From: Ramlibacter paludis
Lineage (GTDB): Bacteria > Pseudomonadota > Gammaproteobacteria > Burkholderiales > Burkholderiaceae_C
NCBI RefSeq assembly: GCF_022012305.1
Contig: NZ_JAKLTM010000006.1
Span: 1-64,000, forward strand
Direction: 5' to 3'
Length of the DNA stretch: 64,000 bases
The notes beneath the pieces were generated by a model. It was not told where the DNA came from. It did no database searches and saw nothing but the letters and a program-made list of their open reading frames with translations. Both the position numbers and the translations under genes were made by a program. Shown one piece after another: positions 34,192-44,410 of this stretch (its first letter is position 1; each line of letters opens with the position of its first letter).

Positions 34192-35382
34192 ATGCAACTC
34201 TCCGCCTACATCAAGCCGATCGTCATGCGCCGCTTCGTGGCGCGCCCGCCGGCCCGCCCACGGCTGGCCGAGTTCATCCGCTCCCATTCCACCGAGATCC
34301 TGCTGGCCTGGGACGAGTTCGCGGCCACCGTCACCCACGAGGGCCGGACGCTGGACCCGGCCGCCTTGCGCGACCATGCGGCCCAGATCCTGTCTGCCAT
34401 CGCGGACGACCTGGGCCGGCCGCAGACCTCCGACGAGCAGGACGCGAAAGGCAAGGGCCGGGCGCCGCGCGGCGCGGTGCTCACGGCCGCCGAAACGCAC
34501 GCCGACTTCCGCATGATCGCCGGCTTCGCGGTCGACGCCATGATCACCGAGTACCGGGCCCTGCGCGCCAGCGTGCTGAAGATCTGGGCCCGGGCCGGCG
34601 GCGGCACCCGGGCCGACGACCTGACGGACCTGACCCGCTTCAACGAGGCAATCGACCAGTCGATCGCCGAGTCCGTGGGCCGCTACACGCGCCAGACGAG
34701 CACGTCCACCGACCTGTTCATCGGCATCCTGGGCCACGACATCCGCAATCCCCTCGGGACCATCCTGAACAGCGCCGAAGTACTGGTGCGCTCCGGCAGG
34801 CTGGAAGCGGCGGCCGCCGCGCCCATCAAGAACGCGGCCATCCGCATCCAGGGGATCATCGAGCAGGTCGTCGACTTCACCCGGGCCCAGGCCGACGGGC
34901 TGATGCCCATCACGCGCGTGCCGGGCGACCTGGCCGTCCAGCTGGCCAAGATCGTGCAGGAGACGCAGGTGCACCATCCCGACCGCAAGGTGATGCTGGC
35001 GGGCAGCGGCGACTTCGCCGGCAGCTGGGACGAAGGCCGCATGGGGCAGCTGCTGTCCAACCTGCTCGGCAACGCGCTCGTCTACGGCGCGCGGGACAGC
35101 ACGGTCACCGTGACCATGAGTTCCAGCGCGTCCGAAGCCCGCTTCGCGGTGCACAACCACGGCGACGCCATTCCGATGAGCGAGCGCGAGCGCATCTTCC
35201 AGCCGCTGGAACGCGGCATGCAGCAGCACCTGGCCGGTGAGCGGCGCGCCACCGGGGGCCTCGGCCTGGGCCTCTACATCTGCCGCGAGATCGTGCGCGC
35301 CCACGGCGGCACGCTGGAGCTGGAATCGAGCCAGGCCGAAGGCACCACGTTTTCGGTGACCTTGCCCCGCGCGCCTGCCTAG
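34192..35382 (+). CDS. Soluble histidine kinase with RsbR-type N-terminal domain
   Basis: Sensor kinase of about 396 residues with no membrane segment. Residues about 25-165 resemble the RsbRD_N helical domain (LAEFIRSHSTEILLAWDEFAATV). HisKA follows with the phospho-His at about 182 in LGHDIRNPLGTILNSAEVL, and HATPase with LLGNALVYGA and GGLGLGLYICREIV. It has no cognate regulator nearby. GAGG lies seven bases before the ATG. The 294 bases between it and carA hold the carA -10 box and nothing else I can identify. Its stop overlaps that of the convergent methyltransferase as CTAG. Confidence 0.87.
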   Translation: MQLSAYIKPIVMRRFVARPPARPRLAEFIRSHSTEILLAWDEFAATVTHEGRTLDPAALRDHAAQILSAIADDLGRPQTSDEQDAKGKGRAPRGAVLTAAETHADFRMIAGFAVDAMITEYRALRASVLKIWARAGGGTRADDLTDLTRFNEAIDQSIAESVGRYTRQTSTSTDLFIGILGHDIRNPLGTILNSAEVLVRSGRLEAAAAAPIKNAAIRIQGIIEQVVDFTRAQADGLMPITRVPGDLAVQLAKIVQETQVHHPDRKVMLAGSGDFAGSWDEGRMGQLLSNLLGNALVYGARDSTVTVTMSSSASEARFAVHNHGDAIPMSERERIFQPLERGMQQHLAGERRATGGLGLGLYICREIVRAHGGTLELESSQAEGTTFSVTLPRAPA

Positions 35383-36152
35383 GCGCGCGCCGCCGCGCTG
35401 GCGTGCAGGCAGATCGCCGCCGCCGCCGCCACGTTCAACGACTCCTCGCCGCCCGGCTGGATGATGCGCACGTGCCCCGCGGCGCGCGCGGCCAGGGCCG
35501 CACTGACGCCCTGCCCTTCGTGGCCGAACACCCAGCCGCAAGGCCAGGGCAGCTTCGCCTGGTGCAGGAAGTCGCCCTGGTGCGAACTGGTCGCCAGCAG
35601 CGGCACCTGCAAGGCCGCAAGCGCCGCGGCCTCCAGTCCTTCGACCAGGTGCAGTCCGAAATGCGCGCCCATGCCGGCGCGCAGCACCTTGGGGCTCCAC
35701 AGCGCCGCCGTGCCTTTCAGGGCCAGCACCTGGCGAAAGCCGAAGGCGGCCGCGCTGCGCAGGATGGCGCCAACGTTGCCGGCGTCCTGCACGCCATCGA
35801 GCACCACGCTGGCATCGCCAGGCTGCAGCGCCGGCGCGGGCGGCAGCGGCAGCAGGAAGGCCATGCGCGCCGGGGACTCCAGGCTGCTCAGCTGGCCGAA
35901 CAGGGCGTCATCGACGACCACCACCTTGCCGATGGCATCCGGCCACTGCGCCGAGGTCGCCGACCAGTACGACGCCTGGAACACCGCGTGCGAAGGCTGC
36001 TGCCCGCGCTGCAGCGCCGCCCGGCACAGGTGGTCGCCCTCCAGCCAGACGCGGCCCTGCTTGCGGTACGCGGTGTTGTCGTGCGCGAGGCGGTGCAGCT
36101 CCTTCAGGAGCGCGTTCTCGCGGGAAGAGATCGTTTGCGGACCGGAGGTCAC
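35379..36152 (-). CDS. TrmH/SpoU-family RNA 2'-O-methyltransferase
   Basis: SPOUT-class methyltransferase of about 257 residues. An N-terminal substrate-binding domain ([23 protein letters not shown]) precedes the SpoU knot with the three motifs [29 protein letters not shown] and [18 protein letters not shown]. It methylates a ribose in rRNA or tRNA; the exact nucleotide cannot be read from sequence. The GTG start at 36152 overlaps the rnhB stop (GTGA), so translation is coupled. Confidence 0.92.
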   Translation of the reverse strand: MTSGPQTISSRENALLKELHRLAHDNTAYRKQGRVWLEGDHLCRAALQRGQQPSHAVFQASYWSATSAQWPDAIGKVVVVDDALFGQLSSLESPARMAFLLPLPPAPALQPGDASVVLDGVQDAGNVGAILRSAAAFGFRQVLALKGTAALWSPKVLRAGMGAHFGLHLVEGLEAAALAALQVPLLATSSHQGDFLHQAKLPWPCGWVFGHEGQGVSAALAARAAGHVRIIQPGGEESLNVAAAAAICLHASAAARA

Positions 36153-36814
36153 TGGACTTGCACGCTCACCAACGCGCCCTCGGCCGTGGTGAAGGTGGCC
36201 GCCACCGGGCTGAAATGCCGCCGGTGGTGGACGCAGGGCCCGTGCACGCGCAGGGCCTCCAGGTGCTCCGGCGTGCCGTAGCCCTTGTGCGTGGCAAAGC
36301 CGTACTGCGGGTACTGCTCGTGCAGCTGCGCCAGCATGCGGTCGCGCGTGACCTTGGCGATGATCGAAGCCGCCGAGATCGACTTGACCTTGGCGTCGCC
36401 CCCGACGATGGCTTCGGACAGCACGTCCAGCGTAGGCAGGCGATTGCCGTCCACCAGCACCTTGATCGGCTTGAGCCGCAAGCCCTCGACGGCGCGGCGC
36501 ATCGCCAGCATGGTGGCGTGCAGGATGTTCAGGGTGTCGATTTCCTCGACGCTGGCCTCGCCCACCGCGCAGCACAGGGCCTTTTCGCGGATGGTGTCGT
36601 ACAGGCGCTCCCGTGCCAGGGCGGTCAGCACCTTGGAATCGGCCAGGCCGCGAATGCGCTTGGTGTCGTCGAGGATCACCGCGGCGGCGACCACCGGGCC
36701 GGCCAGCGGCCCGCGTCCGGCTTCGTCGACGCCCGCCATCAAGCCGACGGGATCCCAGTCCAGCCGCTTCTGTGCGGGCTTGCTACGGGCGGGCGAGGAC
36801 TTTTTCGATGGCAT
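36149..36814 (-). CDS. rnhB: Ribonuclease HII
   Basis: Cleaves the RNA strand of RNA-DNA hybrids and removes single ribonucleotides from DNA. About 221 residues. The catalytic acidic pair is Asp-Glu in [21 protein letters not shown]; further acidic residues are in LADSK and VLVDGN, and the C-terminal motif is [16 protein letters not shown]. An N-terminal basic tail of about 20 residues precedes the fold. ATG at 36814 was chosen and overlaps lpxB by 32 bases. Its place after lpxB is conserved in proteobacteria. Confidence 0.94.
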   Translation of the reverse strand: MPSKKSSPARSKPAQKRLDWDPVGLMAGVDEAGRGPLAGPVVAAAVILDDTKRIRGLADSKVLTALARERLYDTIREKALCCAVGEASVEEIDTLNILHATMLAMRRAVEGLRLKPIKVLVDGNRLPTLDVLSEAIVGGDAKVKSISAASIIAKVTRDRMLAQLHEQYPQYGFATHKGYGTPEHLEALRVHGPCVHHRRHFSPVAATFTTAEGALVSVQVQ

Positions 36815-37934
36815 CGGCGGCAAGGGTCGGCGTGTCGCGCAGGAGCTGGGCATGCAGCCCGCGGAAAGTCTCCTGCACGGTGCGCATTCTCTCAGGGCTC
36901 GCGAGCCAATCCAACACCGCCCCAGCCAGCAGGTCGGGCTTTGCGTTGGACTGCAGCAACTCCGGCACGACGAAATCGCCGGCCAGGATGTTGGGCAGGC
37001 CCACCCAGGGCTGCAGGTGGCGCGGCTTCATCAGCGCGTAGGTCAGCCAGTGCGTGTGGTACGCGATCACCATCGGCCGCTTGAAAAGCGCGGCCTCCAG
37101 GGTGGCGGTGCCGCTCGCCACCAGGGTCACGTCACACGCGGCCAGCACCGCATGCGACTGGCCGGTGACGATCTTCAGGTTGCGCACCGGCGTGCAGCGT
37201 TGCGCGATCTCGCCGATGCGCGCCTGCAGCGCCGGCATGGCCGGCAGCACGAACCAGGCTTGCGGCTTCTGCTGCTGCATCAGCGCCGCCGCTTCCAGGA
37301 AGCGCGGGGTCATGGCCTCGATCTCGGACGCGCGGCTGCCGGGCAGCAAGGCGATCACCTCGCCCTGCTCCGGCAAGCCCAGCGCGGCGCGGGCGGCCGC
37401 CTGGTCCGGCTCCATGGGGATCACCTGCGCCAGCGGATGGCCGACATAGGTCGCCTCCACGCCATGGCGCGCCAGCAGTTCTGGCTCGAAGGGAAAGATG
37501 CACAGCACGTGGTCGCAGCTGCGCTTCAACTTCTCCACGCGCTTCATGCGCCACGCCCAGATCGACGGGCAGACGAAGTGCACGGTCTTGATGCCCGCCG
37601 TGCGCAGGTCCTGCTCCAGGGCCAGGTTGAAGTCCGGGGCGTCGACGCCGATGAAGAGATCGGGCTTGTCCTTCAGCAGGCGTTCGCGCAGCTGGTCGCG
37701 GATGCCGACGATCTCGCGGTAGTGGCGCAGCACCTCGGCGTAGCCGCGCACGGCCAGCTTCTCGTAGGGCCACCAGGGCTCGAAGCCGTGGCGCGCCATC
37801 TGGGGGCCGCCGATGCCGCCCGACTGCAGGCCGGCCCAGCGCTGGCGCATGCCTTGCAGCAGCAGGCCGGCCAGCAGGTCGCCGGAGGCCTCGCCGGCGA
37901 CCAGCGCCGCGCGAGGCGTGCCAGGGGTGCTCAC
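36783..37934 (-). CDS. lpxB: Lipid-A-disaccharide synthase
   Basis: Joins UDP-diacylglucosamine and lipid X into the lipid A disaccharide at the inner membrane. The product is 383 residues, a GT-B glycosyltransferase with the N-terminal glycine loop [15 protein letters not shown] and the C-terminal nucleotide site [21 protein letters not shown]. It overlaps lpxA by four bases and rnhB by 32. Confidence 0.97.
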   Translation of the reverse strand: MSTPGTPRAALVAGEASGDLLAGLLLQGMRQRWAGLQSGGIGGPQMARHGFEPWWPYEKLAVRGYAEVLRHYREIVGIRDQLRERLLKDKPDLFIGVDAPDFNLALEQDLRTAGIKTVHFVCPSIWAWRMKRVEKLKRSCDHVLCIFPFEPELLARHGVEATYVGHPLAQVIPMEPDQAAARAALGLPEQGEVIALLPGSRASEIEAMTPRFLEAAALMQQQKPQAWFVLPAMPALQARIGEIAQRCTPVRNLKIVTGQSHAVLAACDVTLVASGTATLEAALFKRPMVIAYHTHWLTYALMKPRHLQPWVGLPNILAGDFVVPELLQSNAKPDLLAGAVLDWLASPERMRTVQETFRGLHAQLLRDTPTLAADAIEKVLARP

Positions 37935-38719
37935 CGCGCGATGCCGCGGGTGGCGGCGGCCAGGAAGCCGCTCATGAGGGCGACGTCGCCGGCGGCTTCG
38001 GGCGCCTGCTGCGCCAGCGCCTCGATGGCGGCGCGCGCGTCGTCCAGCGTGCGGCCTTCGCGGTACAGCAGCTTGTGCATCTGCTTCACGGCGGCGATGC
38101 GCGCGGCGGAGAAATCGCGGCGCTTCAGGCCGGTGGCATTGAAGCCGCGCACCGCCATCGGATTGCCGTCCACCAGCATGAAGGGCGGCACGTCCTGCGA
38201 CACCGCGCTGGCGAAGCCGATCATCACGTGCGCGCCGACCTTCACGAACTGGTGGATGCCCACCAGGCCGCCGATGGTGACCCAGTCGCCGATCTCGATG
38301 TGGCCCGCGAGCGTGGAGTTGTTGGCCATCGTCACGTTGCTGCCCACCACGCAGTCGTGCGCGACGTGGCAGTACGCCATGATCCAGTTGTCGTTGCCGA
38401 TGCGGGTGACGGCCTTGTCCTGCACCGTGCCCACCTGCAGGGTGCAGAACTCGCGGATGGTGTTGCGGTCGCCGATCACCAGCTCGGTGGGCTCGCCCTT
38501 GTACTTCTTGTCCTGGTTCGCCGCGCCTATCGAGTTGAACTGGAAGATGCGGTTGTCGCGGCCAATGGTCGTGTGGCCCTCCAGCACCACGTGCGGCCCC
38601 ACCGTCGTGCCGGCGCCGATCCTGACGTCCGGCCCGACCACCGAATAGGCGCCGACGCTCACGCTGGCATCGAGCTGCGCCTTGGGGTCGACGATCGCGC
38701 TGGGATGGATGCTCGCCAT
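37931..38719 (-). CDS. lpxA: UDP-N-acetylglucosamine acyltransferase
   Basis: First acyl transfer of lipid A synthesis, from acyl-ACP to UDP-GlcNAc. The product is 262 residues. The left-handed beta helix of hexapeptide repeats starts directly at [20 protein letters not shown], the catalytic region contains [13 protein letters not shown], and [12 protein letters not shown] is typical. A short helical C-terminal domain ends it. The ATG lies 14 bases after fabZ. The lpxD-fabZ-lpxA-lpxB order matches E. coli. Confidence 0.97.
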   Translation of the reverse strand: MASIHPSAIVDPKAQLDASVSVGAYSVVGPDVRIGAGTTVGPHVVLEGHTTIGRDNRIFQFNSIGAANQDKKYKGEPTELVIGDRNTIREFCTLQVGTVQDKAVTRIGNDNWIMAYCHVAHDCVVGSNVTMANNSTLAGHIEIGDWVTIGGLVGIHQFVKVGAHVMIGFASAVSQDVPPFMLVDGNPMAVRGFNATGLKRRDFSAARIAAVKQMHKLLYREGRTLDDARAAIEALAQQAPEAAGDVALMSGFLAAATRGIAR

Positions 38720-38733
38720 GCCGGACGGGAAGC

Positions 38734-39189
38734 TCAGGCGACGCTGCGCATCGTGCACATCAGGTCGGCCTCGCAGGCGACCTCGTCGCCCACGCTGGCC
38801 TTGGCGGTGAACTTGTAGATGCCCGCGCGCGCGCGATCCAGCGTGACCTCCAGCGTCAGCTGGTCGCCCGGCTCCACCGGCCGCTTGAAGCGCGCGTTGT
38901 CGATGCCCACGAAATAGATCACCGAGTTCTCGTCGAGGCCCGTTCCCACGGCGGAGAAGGCCAGCAGCGCGGCGGCCTGGGCCAGCGCCTCCAGCATCAG
39001 CACGCCCGGCATCACCGGCCGGTGCGGGAAGTGGCCGACGAAATACGGCTCGTTGATGGTGACGTTCTTCAGCGCCTTGATGGTCTTGGCGTCCATCGCC
39101 AGCACGCGGTCGACCAGCAGGATCGGGTAGCGGTGCGGGAGCTTCTTGAGGATCTGATGGATGTCCATCACGTTGTTCGGCGTCGTCAT
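38734..39189 (-). CDS. fabZ: 3-hydroxyacyl-ACP dehydratase FabZ
   Basis: Hot-dog-fold dehydratase of fatty-acid elongation, 151 residues. The catalytic His53 and Glu67 lie in [19 protein letters not shown], and the tunnel motif [13 protein letters not shown] is intact. ATG at 39189 was chosen because it overlaps the lpxD stop as ATGA; Met8 is an alternative. FabZ shares its hydroxyacyl-ACP substrate pool with LpxA and LpxD on either side. Confidence 0.96.
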   Translation of the reverse strand: MTTPNNVMDIHQILKKLPHRYPILLVDRVLAMDAKTIKALKNVTINEPYFVGHFPHRPVMPGVLMLEALAQAAALLAFSAVGTGLDENSVIYFVGIDNARFKRPVEPGDQLTLEVTLDRARAGIYKFTAKASVGDEVACEADLMCTMRSVA

Positions 39190-40157
39190 GATTTTTTTTC
39201 CAGGGCCTTGATGCGGTCGCGCAGCGCGGACAGCTGCTTGAGCGCCGCGGCATTCTTTTCCCAGGACGCATTGTCGTCCATGGGGAACACGCCGGTGTAC
39301 ATGCCAGGCTTCTGGATCGAGCGGGAAATGAAGGTGCCGGTGGAGACGAAGGTGCCGTCGGCGATGCTGATGTGCCCCTGGATGCGGGCCGCGCCGCCGA
39401 TCATGCAATTGGCGCCGATGGTCGCGCTGCCGGCGATGCCGGTGCAGGCGGCCACCGCCGTGTTGCGGCCGATGCGCACGTTGTGCGCGATCTGGATCAG
39501 GTTGTCCAGCTTCACGCCGTCCTCGATCACGGTGTCGGCCAGCGCGCCGCGGTCGATGCAGGTGTTGGCGCCGATCTCGACGTCGTTGCCGATGGAAACT
39601 GCGCCGAGCTGCTCGATCTTCTCGTAGCCGCCGCCCTTCACGGGCGCGAAGCCGAAGCCGTCGGCGCCGATCACGACGCCCGGGTGCACGATGCAGCGCT
39701 CGCCGATCACGCAGCGCTCGCCGATGTGCACGCGCGCCTTCAGCTCGGTGCCGCGGCCGATGCGCGCGCCCCGCTCCACCACGCACAGCGGCCCGATGCG
39801 CACGCCCTCTTCCAGCACCGCCTCGGTGTCGACGACGGCGCTGGGGTGGATCGCGGGCCCGCTCGGCGCGGGCAACGACTTCTTCCACAGCTGCGTGACG
39901 CGGGCGAAGTAGAGGTAGGGATCCGGGGTGACGATGCAGCTGCCGCGCGCCTGCGCCGCCTCGCGCATGTCGGGCGCGACGATGACGCAGCCCGCGCGCG
40001 TGGTCTCCAGCTGCTGCCGGTAGCGCGGATTGGCCAGGAAGCTCAGGTCGAACGGGCTCGCGCTTTCCAGCGGCGCCAGGCCTTCGATCATGAGGGTGCC
40101 GTCTCCCTGGAGCTCGCCGCCGAGCGCCTGGACGATGGCCGCGAGTTGCAGCGCCAC
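39186..40157 (-). CDS. lpxD: UDP-3-O-acylglucosamine N-acyltransferase
   Basis: Third step of lipid A synthesis. 323 residues. An N-terminal uridine-binding domain (about 1-100, with [23 protein letters not shown]) is followed by hexapeptide repeats with the active-site region [18 protein letters not shown], and a C-terminal helix ends in a basic ALEKKS. It is nine bases after skp and coupled to fabZ. Confidence 0.96.
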   Translation of the reverse strand: MALQLAAIVQALGGELQGDGTLMIEGLAPLESASPFDLSFLANPRYRQQLETTRAGCVIVAPDMREAAQARGSCIVTPDPYLYFARVTQLWKKSLPAPSGPAIHPSAVVDTEAVLEEGVRIGPLCVVERGARIGRGTELKARVHIGERCVIGERCIVHPGVVIGADGFGFAPVKGGGYEKIEQLGAVSIGNDVEIGANTCIDRGALADTVIEDGVKLDNLIQIAHNVRIGRNTAVAACTGIAGSATIGANCMIGGAARIQGHISIADGTFVSTGTFISRSIQKPGMYTGVFPMDDNASWEKNAAALKQLSALRDRIKALEKKS

Positions 40158-40166
40158 GGCGGCCGC

Positions 40167-40673
40167 CTATCTGACGGCGTTGAGCGCCTTGATCACCTTG
40201 TCGGTGATGTCGTGCTTGGGATTGATGTAGACGGCTTCCTGCAGGATCAGGTCGTACTTCTCCTGCTCGGCCACCTGCTTGACGACGCGGTTGGCGCGGT
40301 CGAGCACCGCCTGCAGTTCCTCGTTCTTGCGGGCGTTGAGGTCTTCCTGGAATTCGCGGCGCTTGCGCTGGAACTCGCGGTCCTGGTCGATCAGCGCCTT
40401 CTGGCGCGACCCGCGCTGGCTTTCGGCCAGCGTGGGCGCCTCGCGCTCGAACTTGTCCGAGGCGGACTTGAGCGCGGTGCCCAGGTCGTTCAGGTCCTTC
40501 TCGCGGCGCGCGAACTCCTGCTCCAGCTTGGCCTGGGCGGCCTTGGCCGAATTCGCCTCGCGGAAGATGCGGTCGGTGTTGACGAACCCCACGCGGAAAT
40601 CCTCGGCCTGTGCCTGGCCACCCAGGGCGAGCGCGCCCAGCAGCAGCAGGCAGTAGCGGGACAAGGTCTTCAT
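40167..40673 (-). CDS. skp: Periplasmic chaperone Skp/OmpH
   Basis: Trimeric 'jellyfish' chaperone that carries unfolded outer-membrane proteins to BamA. The product is 168 residues. The signal peptide is [23 protein letters not shown], then [18 protein letters not shown], then a long highly charged coiled-coil arm rich in Arg/Glu/Lys and the closing YVNPKHDI-like segment ([13 protein letters not shown]). Its ATG overlaps the bamA stop by one base, so it is co-translated with its client machine. Confidence 0.95.
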   Translation of the reverse strand: MKTLSRYCLLLLGALALGGQAQAEDFRVGFVNTDRIFREANSAKAAQAKLEQEFARREKDLNDLGTALKSASDKFEREAPTLAESQRGSRQKALIDQDREFQRKRREFQEDLNARKNEELQAVLDRANRVVKQVAEQEKYDLILQEAVYINPKHDITDKVIKALNAVR

Positions 40674-42967
40674 CAGAAGGAGGTTCCGATCTGGAATTGC
40701 AATTTCTGGATTCTATCGCCAGGCTGCGTGCGCAACGGCTTGGCGAATGCCACCCGCAGCGGCCCGATGGGGGACAGCCAGGACAGGCCCACGCCCGCCG
40801 AGGCGCGCAGGTCCGGAATCGAGAACTTCTCGTTCTCGGCGTAGACGTTGCCGATGTCGACGAAGCCGAACATCCGCAGCGACCGGTCGTTGCCGGCGCC
40901 CGGGAACGGGGTGAGCACTTCCGTGTTCAAGGTGAGCTTCTTGGCGCCGCCGATGGAGGAGCCGGTCACGTCGCGCGGGCCCAGGGTGCCCTGGTCGAAG
41001 CCGCGCACCGAGCCCAGGCCGCCCGAATAGAAGTTCTTGAACACCGGGAACGGCCGGCCGGCAAAGCCCGTGCCGTAGCCGATCTCGCCGTTGAAGGCCA
41101 GCGTGAAGCGGCCCCCCAGCGGGACGTACTGCTGATACTGGTAGTTGCCGCGGAAATAACGCGTGTCGGCGGCGACGCCGAGCTCCATGGCCAGGCGCTG
41201 GTAGCGGCCGCGCGAAGGCGCGATCGTGCTGTCGCGGTCGTCGCGCGACCAGCCCACCGACAGCGGCACCGAATAGCTGGTGTAGCCGAACTCCTCGGCA
41301 TAGGCCAGGTAGGCCGCCGGGATGTTGGTACCGGGCTTGATCTGCGTGCGCTCCATGCTGGCGCCGAAGAACACCGTGTCCGCCTCGCTGAACGGCACGC
41401 CGAAGCGGATGCCGGCGCCGGAGGTCACCAGCTGGTAGTTGCCGCCCTGGTCGTCGTACGGACGCGAGGCGCGGTGGTAGATGTCTATGGTGCGCGAGAT
41501 GCCGTCCGGCGTGAAGTACGGGTTGGACGTGGTGAAGGCCAGCGTGCGGTTGTACTTGCTGGTGTTCACCTCGACGCCCAGGTAGTTGCCCGAGCCGAAG
41601 GCGTTCTCCTGCTTGACCGAGAACGACAGCGCCAGCTTCTCGGCGCTGGAGAAGCCCGCGCCCAGCTGCAGCGAACCGGTGGGACGCTCGGTCACGGCGA
41701 CGTTCAGGTCCACCTGGTCGGGCGCGCCCGGCACGTCGGTGGTCTCGACGTTGACGTCCTTGAAGAAGTTCAGGCGGTCGACGCGGTCGCGCGAGCGCTT
41801 GATCTTGTCGGCGTCGTACCAGCTCGACTCGAACTGGCGGAACTCGCGGCGGATCACTTCGTCGCGCGTGCGGGTGTTGCCCGCGATGTTGATGCGGCGC
41901 ACGTAGGCGCGGCGCGACGGGTCGGCGGCCAGCACGAAGAACACGCGGTTGTTGGCGCGGTCGATCTCCGGCTTGGCTTCGACCTGGGCGAACGCATAGC
42001 CGAAGTTGCCGAAGTAGTCGGTGAAGGCCTTGGTGGTCTCGCTCACCTGGTCGGCGTTGTAGGGTTCGCCGGCGCGGATGCGCACCAGCGACTTGAAGTC
42101 GTCTTCCTTGCCGAGATAGTCGCCTTCCAGCCGCACGCCCGAGACGACGTAGCGGTCGCCCTCGGTCACGTTGACGGTGATGGTGATCTCCTGCTTGTCC
42201 GGCGAGATCGCGACCTGGGTCGAATCGATGCGGAATTCCAGGAAGCCGCGGCGCAGGTAATAGGACTTCAGCGACTCGAGGTCGGCGTTGAGCTTGGTGC
42301 GCGAGTAGCGGTCGGACTTGGTGTACCAGGAGAGCCAGCCGCCGGTGTCCAGGTCGAACAGGCCCTTGAGGTCCTTCTCCGGGAAGGCCTGGTTGCCGAC
42401 GATGCGGATGTCCTTGATGCGGGCCGGCTCGCCTTCGGTGACGGTGAAGGTGAGGTTGACGCGGTTGCGGTCCACCGGCGTCACCGTGGTGACGACGTCC
42501 GCGCCGTACAGGCTGCGGTTGATGTACTGGCGCTTGAGTTCCTGCTCGGCGCGGTCGGCCAGCGCCTGGTCGAAGGGCCGGCCTTCGGTCAGGCCGATTT
42601 CCTTCAGCGCCTTCTTCATCGTGTCCTTGTCGAACTCCTTGGTGCCGACGAAGTCCACTTCGTTGACCGTGGGGCGCTCTTCCACCACGACCACCAGCAC
42701 GTCGCCGTTGACCTCGACGCGCACGTCCTTGAACACGCCCAATGCGAAGAGGGCCCGGATCGCTGCCGAGCCCTTCTCGTCGTTGTACTGGTCGCCCACG
42801 CGGAAGGGCAGCGACGCGAACACCGTGCCGGGCTCCACGCGCTGCAGGCCCTCGATGCGGATGTCGCGCACGGTGAACGGGTCCACCGCCCAGGCGTTGG
42901 CCGCGAAGGCCATGGCCACCATGGCCGAAACGGTACGCACGCGAAAGCGCTTGAATTGTTGTTTCAT
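40673..42967 (-). CDS. bamA: Outer-membrane protein assembly factor BamA
   Basis: Core of the beta-barrel assembly machine. About 764 residues: signal peptide [27 protein letters not shown] split here as residues 1-27, five POTRA domains to about residue 430 (the first opens [20 protein letters not shown]), then a 16-strand barrel with the lid motif [13 protein letters not shown] and the terminal FQIGTSF. ATG at 42967 fits the signal peptide; a TTG 21 codons upstream inside the rseP end would add a polar extension and is less likely. Confidence 0.95.
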   Translation of the reverse strand: MKQQFKRFRVRTVSAMVAMAFAANAWAVDPFTVRDIRIEGLQRVEPGTVFASLPFRVGDQYNDEKGSAAIRALFALGVFKDVRVEVNGDVLVVVVEERPTVNEVDFVGTKEFDKDTMKKALKEIGLTEGRPFDQALADRAEQELKRQYINRSLYGADVVTTVTPVDRNRVNLTFTVTEGEPARIKDIRIVGNQAFPEKDLKGLFDLDTGGWLSWYTKSDRYSRTKLNADLESLKSYYLRRGFLEFRIDSTQVAISPDKQEITITVNVTEGDRYVVSGVRLEGDYLGKEDDFKSLVRIRAGEPYNADQVSETTKAFTDYFGNFGYAFAQVEAKPEIDRANNRVFFVLAADPSRRAYVRRINIAGNTRTRDEVIRREFRQFESSWYDADKIKRSRDRVDRLNFFKDVNVETTDVPGAPDQVDLNVAVTERPTGSLQLGAGFSSAEKLALSFSVKQENAFGSGNYLGVEVNTSKYNRTLAFTTSNPYFTPDGISRTIDIYHRASRPYDDQGGNYQLVTSGAGIRFGVPFSEADTVFFGASMERTQIKPGTNIPAAYLAYAEEFGYTSYSVPLSVGWSRDDRDSTIAPSRGRYQRLAMELGVAADTRYFRGNYQYQQYVPLGGRFTLAFNGEIGYGTGFAGRPFPVFKNFYSGGLGSVRGFDQGTLGPRDVTGSSIGGAKKLTLNTEVLTPFPGAGNDRSLRMFGFVDIGNVYAENEKFSIPDLRASAGVGLSWLSPIGPLRVAFAKPLRTQPGDRIQKLQFQIGTSF

Positions 42968-43022
42968 CGAAATCAGGGTGGCGCCGGCGGGCCCGCGCGG
43001 CTGCAGCTGCTTGTTCAGTTTC

Positions 43023-44399
43023 TTAGCCAAAGAGCCGGGTGACGTCGTTGAATAGCGCTATCGACATCATCACCAGCAACACCGCAACGCCTCCGCGCTG
43101 CAGGCGCTCCATCCAGGCGTCGGAGATGCTCCGTCCCGTGATGGCCTCCCAAAGATAATACATCAGGTGCCCACCGTCCAAGACGGGCAGCGGCAGCAGG
43201 TTCAGCACGCCGAGGCTGACGCTGATGAGGGCCAGGAACAGCAGGTACTGGGTCAGGCCGAGGCTGGCGGACTTGCCGGCGTAGTCGGCGATGGTCAGCG
43301 GACCGCTCAGGTTCTTCAGCGAGGCCTGGCCGATGACCATGCGGCCCATCATGCGCAGCGTCAGCGCCGAGACTTCCCAGGTGCGGGTCATGCCCTTCCA
43401 CAGGCCTTCGAACACGCCGTAGCGCACCGTCACCATGGCCGGCGGCGCGCCGACGTAGGCGCCGATGCGGCCATAGGCGGGAACGCCGCCCTCGGCGACC
43501 GCATCCGGCGTGACGGGGATGTCCAGCAGCCGGCCCTGGCGTTCGACCTGCCAGGTGGCGGCGACGCCCTTGCCGGCCTGCACCTGGCCGCGGATCCAGT
43601 CGCGCAGCTGCTGGCCGTCGGCAATGGGCTGGCCGCCGGCGCTGCGCACCACGTCGCCCTTCTGCAGGCCGGAGCGCTGGGCGGCGCCGCCGGCCATCAC
43701 GTCGCCGATCTGCGCCGGGGTCCAGGGCGACAGCACGCCCACCTTGCGCAGCAGCTGCGCATCGGCGTCCTTGGCCTCCAGGCGCGACAGGCGCAGGACG
43801 GTCTCGCGTTCGCCGCCGGGGCTGCGCCGGTCCAGCACCAGCCGCACGTCGCGGCCGTCGAGCGCGCCGCGCGTGAGCAGCCAGCGCACTTCCTCGAAGG
43901 AGCGCACGTCCTCGATCTCATCGCCCTCGAAGCCGGCGCGCACCACGCGCTCGCCGCCGCGCAGGCCGGCGTCGGCCGCCACCGAGCCCGCGACCGGGCT
44001 GCCCAGCACAGGCTGCGGCTCCTGCACGCCCAGCCAGTTGACGGCGGAATAGAGCAGGACGGCGAGGACCAGGTTGGCCGCGGGACCGGCCGCGACGATG
44101 GCCGCGCGCGATTTCAGAGGCTGGGTGTTGAAGGCGCGGGCGCGTTCGGCCGGATCGACCGGGCCTTCGCGCTCGTCCAGCATTTTCACGTAGCCGCCCA
44201 GCGGGAAGGCGCCGATCACGAACTCGGTGTCCTGCCCCGGCCGCGGCTTGCGCGGCTTCCAGCTGTAAAGCGTCTTGCCGAAGCCGATCGAGAAGCGCAG
44301 CACCCGCACGTTGCAGGCCACGGCCACGCGGTAGTGGCCGTATTCGTGCACCGCGATCAGCAGGCCGAGCGCGACGATGAAGGCGATGACGGTCAACAT
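43023..44399 (-). CDS. rseP: Site-2 zinc metalloprotease RseP
   Basis: Intramembrane protease that cuts the anti-sigma factor of the SigE envelope stress response and clears signal peptides. 458 residues. HEYGH at 18-22 is in the first membrane helix, two PDZ domains lie in the middle (GLRGGERVVRAGFEGDEIEDV and GLQKGDVVRSAGGQPI), and the LDG motif reads LPLPVLDGGHLM in the third helix. It is 11 bases after dxr and directly before bamA, as usual. Confidence 0.96.
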   Translation of the reverse strand: MLTVIAFIVALGLLIAVHEYGHYRVAVACNVRVLRFSIGFGKTLYSWKPRKPRPGQDTEFVIGAFPLGGYVKMLDEREGPVDPAERARAFNTQPLKSRAAIVAAGPAANLVLAVLLYSAVNWLGVQEPQPVLGSPVAGSVAADAGLRGGERVVRAGFEGDEIEDVRSFEEVRWLLTRGALDGRDVRLVLDRRSPGGERETVLRLSRLEAKDADAQLLRKVGVLSPWTPAQIGDVMAGGAAQRSGLQKGDVVRSAGGQPIADGQQLRDWIRGQVQAGKGVAATWQVERQGRLLDIPVTPDAVAEGGVPAYGRIGAYVGAPPAMVTVRYGVFEGLWKGMTRTWEVSALTLRMMGRMVIGQASLKNLSGPLTIADYAGKSASLGLTQYLLFLALISVSLGVLNLLPLPVLDGGHLMYYLWEAITGRSISDAWMERLQRGGVAVLLVMMSIALFNDVTRLFG

Positions 44400-44410
44400 C
44401 GGGGATCCAG

